Assembly: GCA_023437755.1 (NCBI GenBank)
Contig: JAEZFJ010000476.1
Coordinates: 1-6,999 of the forward strand
DNA from: Pseudomonadota bacterium
Lineage (GTDB): Bacteria > Pseudomonadota > Alphaproteobacteria > Rhizobiales > Devosiaceae
Direction: 5' to 3'
DNA: 6,999 bases
This document shows positions 4,427 through 6,999 of the stretch, one piece after another (position 1 is the first letter of the stretch; each line of letters starts with the position of its first letter). Position numbers and translations under genes: made by a program. The notes under the pieces were generated by a model, which saw only the letters and a list, made by a program, of their open reading frames with translations, did not search any database and was not told where the DNA came from.

Positions 4427-6999
4427 TCAGAACGGCGGCGTTTCATCCTCGGGTACCTTCTTTGCCTTGCTGGCTGCGGCCTTCTTGGGGGCTGCCTTGG
4501 CTGCCGGCTTCTTGGCCGCCGCCTTCTTCTTTGCCGGAGCTTTCTTGACCTTGGTGCCGGTCGCCTCGGCGCGGGCGGCGAGAAGCGCCACGGCCTGCTC
4601 CAGCGTCACATCCTCGGGCTTTGCATCCTTGGGGATGGTGGCGTTGATCTTGCCCTGGTTCACATAAGGCCCGTAGCGGCCGGCGCGGACGGTGATCGGC
4701 CCGGCCTCGTGCTCGAAGCTCTTGATGGCGGCCTGAGCCGCGCCACCGCCCCGCTTGAACCCGCCCGCCGCCTTCTGCGCGATCAGGTCAACGGCGCGGT
4801 TGATGCCGACGGTAAACACCTCTTCCACATCCGGCAGGTTGGCATACTTGCCGTCGTGGAGGATGAACGGCCCATAGCGGCCGAGCCCGGCACTGATGGG
4901 TAGCCCCGTTTCCGGATGCAGGCCCACCTCGCGCGGCAGCGACAACAGCTGCAACGCCTTCTCGAGCGTCAGCGAGGCACCATCCCACCCCTTCGGCAGC
5001 GAGCTGCGCTTGGGCTCCTTGCCCTCGCCGAGCTGCACATAAGGCCCGAAGCGGCCGGATTTGAGAAACACCTCTTCGCCCGATTCCGGATCGACGCCCA
5101 GAACGCCATCACCGGCCGCAGCCTCCGAAGCCTGCCCGCTGGCGGCGTCGGACAACTGCATGGTGTGCTTGCACTCGGGATAGTTGGAGCAGCCGATGAA
5201 GGCGCCGAACTTGCCCAGCTTCAGCGACAGCGTACCGCTGCCGCAGGTCGGGCAACGGCGCGGGTCCGCCCCATCCTCGCGCGGCGGAAAGATATGGTCC
5301 GCCAGGAGGTCGTTCAGCGCATCGAGAACCTCGGAGACACGGAGATCCTTGATCTCCTCGGTCGCCGCGGTGAAGTCCTTCCAGAAGTCGCGCAGCAGGG
5401 ACTTGTAGTCGAGTTCGCCCGCCGACACCTGATCGAGCTGCTCTTCGAGATGCGCGGTGAAGTCGTACTCCACATAGCGGCTGAAGAAGCTTTCGAGAAA
5501 GGCGGTAACGATGCGGCCGCGGTCCTCGGGATGCAGCGCCTTGCCCTCGAGGCGGACATAGTCGCGGTCCTTGAGCGTCGTCAGCGTCGCCGCGTAGGTG
5601 GACGGCCGGCCGATGCCGAGCTCCTCCATCTTCTTGATCAGGCTCGCTTCGGTGTAGCGCGGCGGTGGCTGGGTGAAATGCTGCTCGATCGCAACCTTCT
5701 CGAGGTTCGGCTTGTCGCCCACGGCGAGCGGCGGCAATTCGCGGCTTTCCTCGTCGTCATTGTCCTCGCCCGTCGATGCTTCCACGCCATAGAGGGTGAG
5801 GAAGCCGGGAAAGGTCACGACTGAACCGGTCGCGCGCAGCTCGACCTTGCGGCCGGGCACGTTGACGGCAATGTCGACGGTGGTGCGGTCGATCTCGGCG
5901 GACTTCATCTGCGACGCCAGCGTGCGGCGCCAGATCAGCCCATAGATCTTCTGCTGGTCGGCATCGATGTGAAGCTGCTCGGGCCGCTTGAACATGTCGG
6001 TGGGGCGGATGGCCTCGTGGGCCTCCTGGGCGTTCTTGGCCTTGCTCTGGTAGATGCGCGCCTTTTCGGGGAGGTACTCCTCGCCGAAATATTTGCCGAT
6101 CACCGAGCGGGCCATGCCGATGCCTTCCGGCGCCATCTGCACGGCGTCGGTTCGCATATAGGTGATCAGCCCGTCCTCGTAGAGCCGCTGGGCAATCTGC
6201 ATGGTGCGGTTGGGCGAGAATCCCAGGCGCGAGGATGCATCCTGCTGCAGCGACGAGGTGGTGAACGGGGCGTAAGGGTTACGCTTGGTGGGCTTCTTTT
6301 CGACATTGGTGACGTTGAACTGGCCGGATTCGATCAGCCCCTTCAGCGCCGTCGCGTCCTCGCCGTTCTTGATCGCCAGCTTGTCCGTCTTCTTGCCGTC
6401 CACTGAGAACAGCCGCGCCAGGAAGCTCTTGCCGGCCTGTTTCAGCTGCGCCTCGACGGACCAGTATTCCTCGGGCCTGAACTTCTCGATCTCGGACTCG
6501 CGGTCGGACACCAGCCGCAGCGCCACCGACTGCACCCGGCCCGCCGAGCGCGACCCCGGCAATTTCCGCCACAGGATCGGCGAAAGGGTGAAGCCGACAA
6601 GGTAGTCGAGCGCCCGCCGCGCCAGGTAAGCATCGACCAGCGGCATGTCAATGTCGCGGGGATTCGCCATGGCCGCGGTCACGGCGTCCTTGGTGATGGC
6701 GTTGAACACCACGCGCTGGACCGGCGTGTCCTTCTTGATCGCCTTCTTGGCCCTGAGCACGTCCATGATGTGCCAGGAGATAGCCTCGCCTTCTCGATCC
6801 GGGTCGGTCGCGAGGATCAGGCCGTCGGCATTCTTGAGAGCATTGGCGATATCGCTGACGCGCTTGCGGGCGGCGGTGTCCACCTCCCACGACATGGCGA
6901 AGTCTTCCTCGGGCCGGACCGAGCCATCCTTGGACGGCAGGTCGCGGATATGACCGAAGGAGGCCAGGACCTCGTAGTCCTTGCCCAGATATTTGTTGA
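4427..6999 (-). CDS. topA: DNA topoisomerase I, type IA (5' end just outside window)
   Basis: TopA relaxes negative supercoils by making and passing a transient single-strand break. The frame is open to base 6999: codons before the ATG at 6895 read NKYLGKDYEVLASFGHIRDLPSK, the conserved TopA start, so that ATG is internal and only about 15 N-terminal residues (with the first catalytic Glu) are missing. Counting from 6895, the Toprim metal motif is TDPDREGEAISWH (30-42; Asp31, Asp33, Glu35). LPGSRSAGRVQSVALRLV (112-129) follows. The active-site Tyr246 is in GLITYMRTD (242-250; codon 6158-6160). HEAIRPTD is at 293-300, and GIGRPSTYA at 427-435. One C4 zinc finger uses Cys548, Cys551, Cys569 and Cys575. 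Three zinc-less repeats follow, each with a G-R-(F/Y)-G-P core (614-618, 672-676, 739-743). The end is a Lys/Ala/Pro-rich tail (782-813) likely to bind DNA non-specifically, then ETPPF. No gene overlaps it. The downstream gap to aroQ is 85 bp. Confidence 0.98.
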   Translation of the reverse strand, partial: NKYLGKDYEVLASFGHIRDLPSKDGSVRPEEDFAMSWEVDTAARKRVSDIANALKNADGLILATDPDREGEAISWHIMDVLRAKKAIKKDTPVQRVVFNAITKDAVTAAMANPRDIDMPLVDAYLARRALDYLVGFTLSPILWRKLPGSRSAGRVQSVALRLVSDRESEIEKFRPEEYWSVEAQLKQAGKSFLARLFSVDGKKTDKLAIKNGEDATALKGLIESGQFNVTNVEKKPTKRNPYAPFTTSSLQQDASSRLGFSPNRTMQIAQRLYEDGLITYMRTDAVQMAPEGIGMARSVIGKYFGEEYLPEKARIYQSKAKNAQEAHEAIRPTDMFKRPEQLHIDADQQKIYGLIWRRTLASQMKSAEIDRTTVDIAVNVPGRKVELRATGSVVTFPGFLTLYGVEASTGEDNDDEESRELPPLAVGDKPNLEKVAIEQHFTQPPPRYTEASLIKKMEELGIGRPSTYAATLTTLKDRDYVRLEGKALHPEDRGRIVTAFLESFFSRYVEYDFTAHLEEQLDQVSAGELDYKSLLRDFWKDFTAATEEIKDLRVSEVLDALNDLLADHIFPPREDGADPRRCPTCGSGTLSLKLGKFGAFIGCSNYPECKHTMQLSDAASGQASEAAAGDGVLGVDPESGEEVFLKSGRFGPYVQLGEGKEPKRSSLPKGWDGASLTLEKALQLLSLPREVGLHPETGLPISAGLGRYGPFILHDGKYANLPDVEEVFTVGINRAVDLIAQKAAGGFKRGGGAAQAAIKSFEHEAGPITVRAGRYGPYVNQGKINATIPKDAKPEDVTLEQAVALLAARAEATGTKVKKAPAKKKAAAKKPAAKAAPKKAAASKAKKVPEDETPPF
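4461..4554 (-). repeat. Lys/Ala-rich low-complexity tail of TopA
   Basis: The topA codons for residues 782-812 (counting from the ATG at 6895) encode irregular repeats of AAKK, APKK and PAAK units, similar to histone H1-like tails. At DNA level this gives an imperfect run of GCC/AAG codons. Such regions are prone to length change between strains. It is part of the coding sequence, not a separate element. Confidence 0.75.

Noticed and set aside
4916..5824. A 302-codon open frame on the + strand, opposite topA
   Set aside because: It lies wholly inside topA and has the composition of a GC-rich shadow frame (Arg, Leu, Ala, Glu, Gln), with no recognisable domain.
6893..6895. ATG as the start of topA
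   Set aside because: The same frame continues upstream to base 6999 with the conserved KYLGKDYEVLASFGH and RDLPSK blocks, so this Met is internal and the gene is cut by the window edge.

Overview
The window looks like a chromosomal core region of a high-GC alphaproteobacterium, probably in the order Hyphomicrobiales (Rhizobiales). The order aroQ-accB-accC-aat is a familiar arrangement in that group, AccC carries the KVWEEA variant and AccB the EAMKTMN biotinylation site common there, and TopA has one C4 zinc finger followed by zinc-less repeats and a Lys/Ala-rich tail. A Devosia-like genus is possible, but the sequence alone does not settle it. I see no mobile element, CRISPR array, tRNA or rRNA, and no gap without a gene longer than about 85 bp.

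Layout. On the + strand, 1-925 holds a two-gene unit: the 3' part of a short-chain dehydrogenase/reductase (SDR) homologue whose catalytic Ser-Tyr-Lys triad appears to be Ala-Phe-Cys, then a GyrI-like ligand-binding protein 22 nt downstream. Everything else is on the - strand. Read in the direction of transcription it runs: topA (DNA topoisomerase I, entering from beyond base 6999 and ending at 4427), an 85-bp gap, aroQ (type II 3-dehydroquinate dehydratase), accB (biotin carboxyl carrier protein), accC (biotin carboxylase), a terminator-like hairpin, aat (leucyl/phenylalanyl-tRNA-protein transferase), and a small four-helix SPW-repeat membrane protein. The 3' end of this last gene overlaps the 3' end of the GyrI-like gene by 17 nt.

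How the genes work together. accB and accC encode the carrier and carboxylase components of acetyl-CoA carboxylase, the first step of fatty-acid synthesis. aroQ (shikimate pathway) is joined to accB by a 4-nt ATGA overlap, and accB to accC by an 11-nt gap in which the accC ribosome-binding site overlaps the accB stop codon, so the three are very likely one translationally coupled operon. aat (N-degron tagging) sits just past a strong hairpin. A candidate promoter straddles that hairpin and would start transcription on the A of the aat ATG, suggesting a leaderless aat mRNA.

Most of the window is ordinary housekeeping. The points most worth a second look are the triad-less SDR paired with a GyrI-like protein and the superimposed terminator/promoter in front of aat. 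I did not find convincing evidence of a wholly new multi-gene system.
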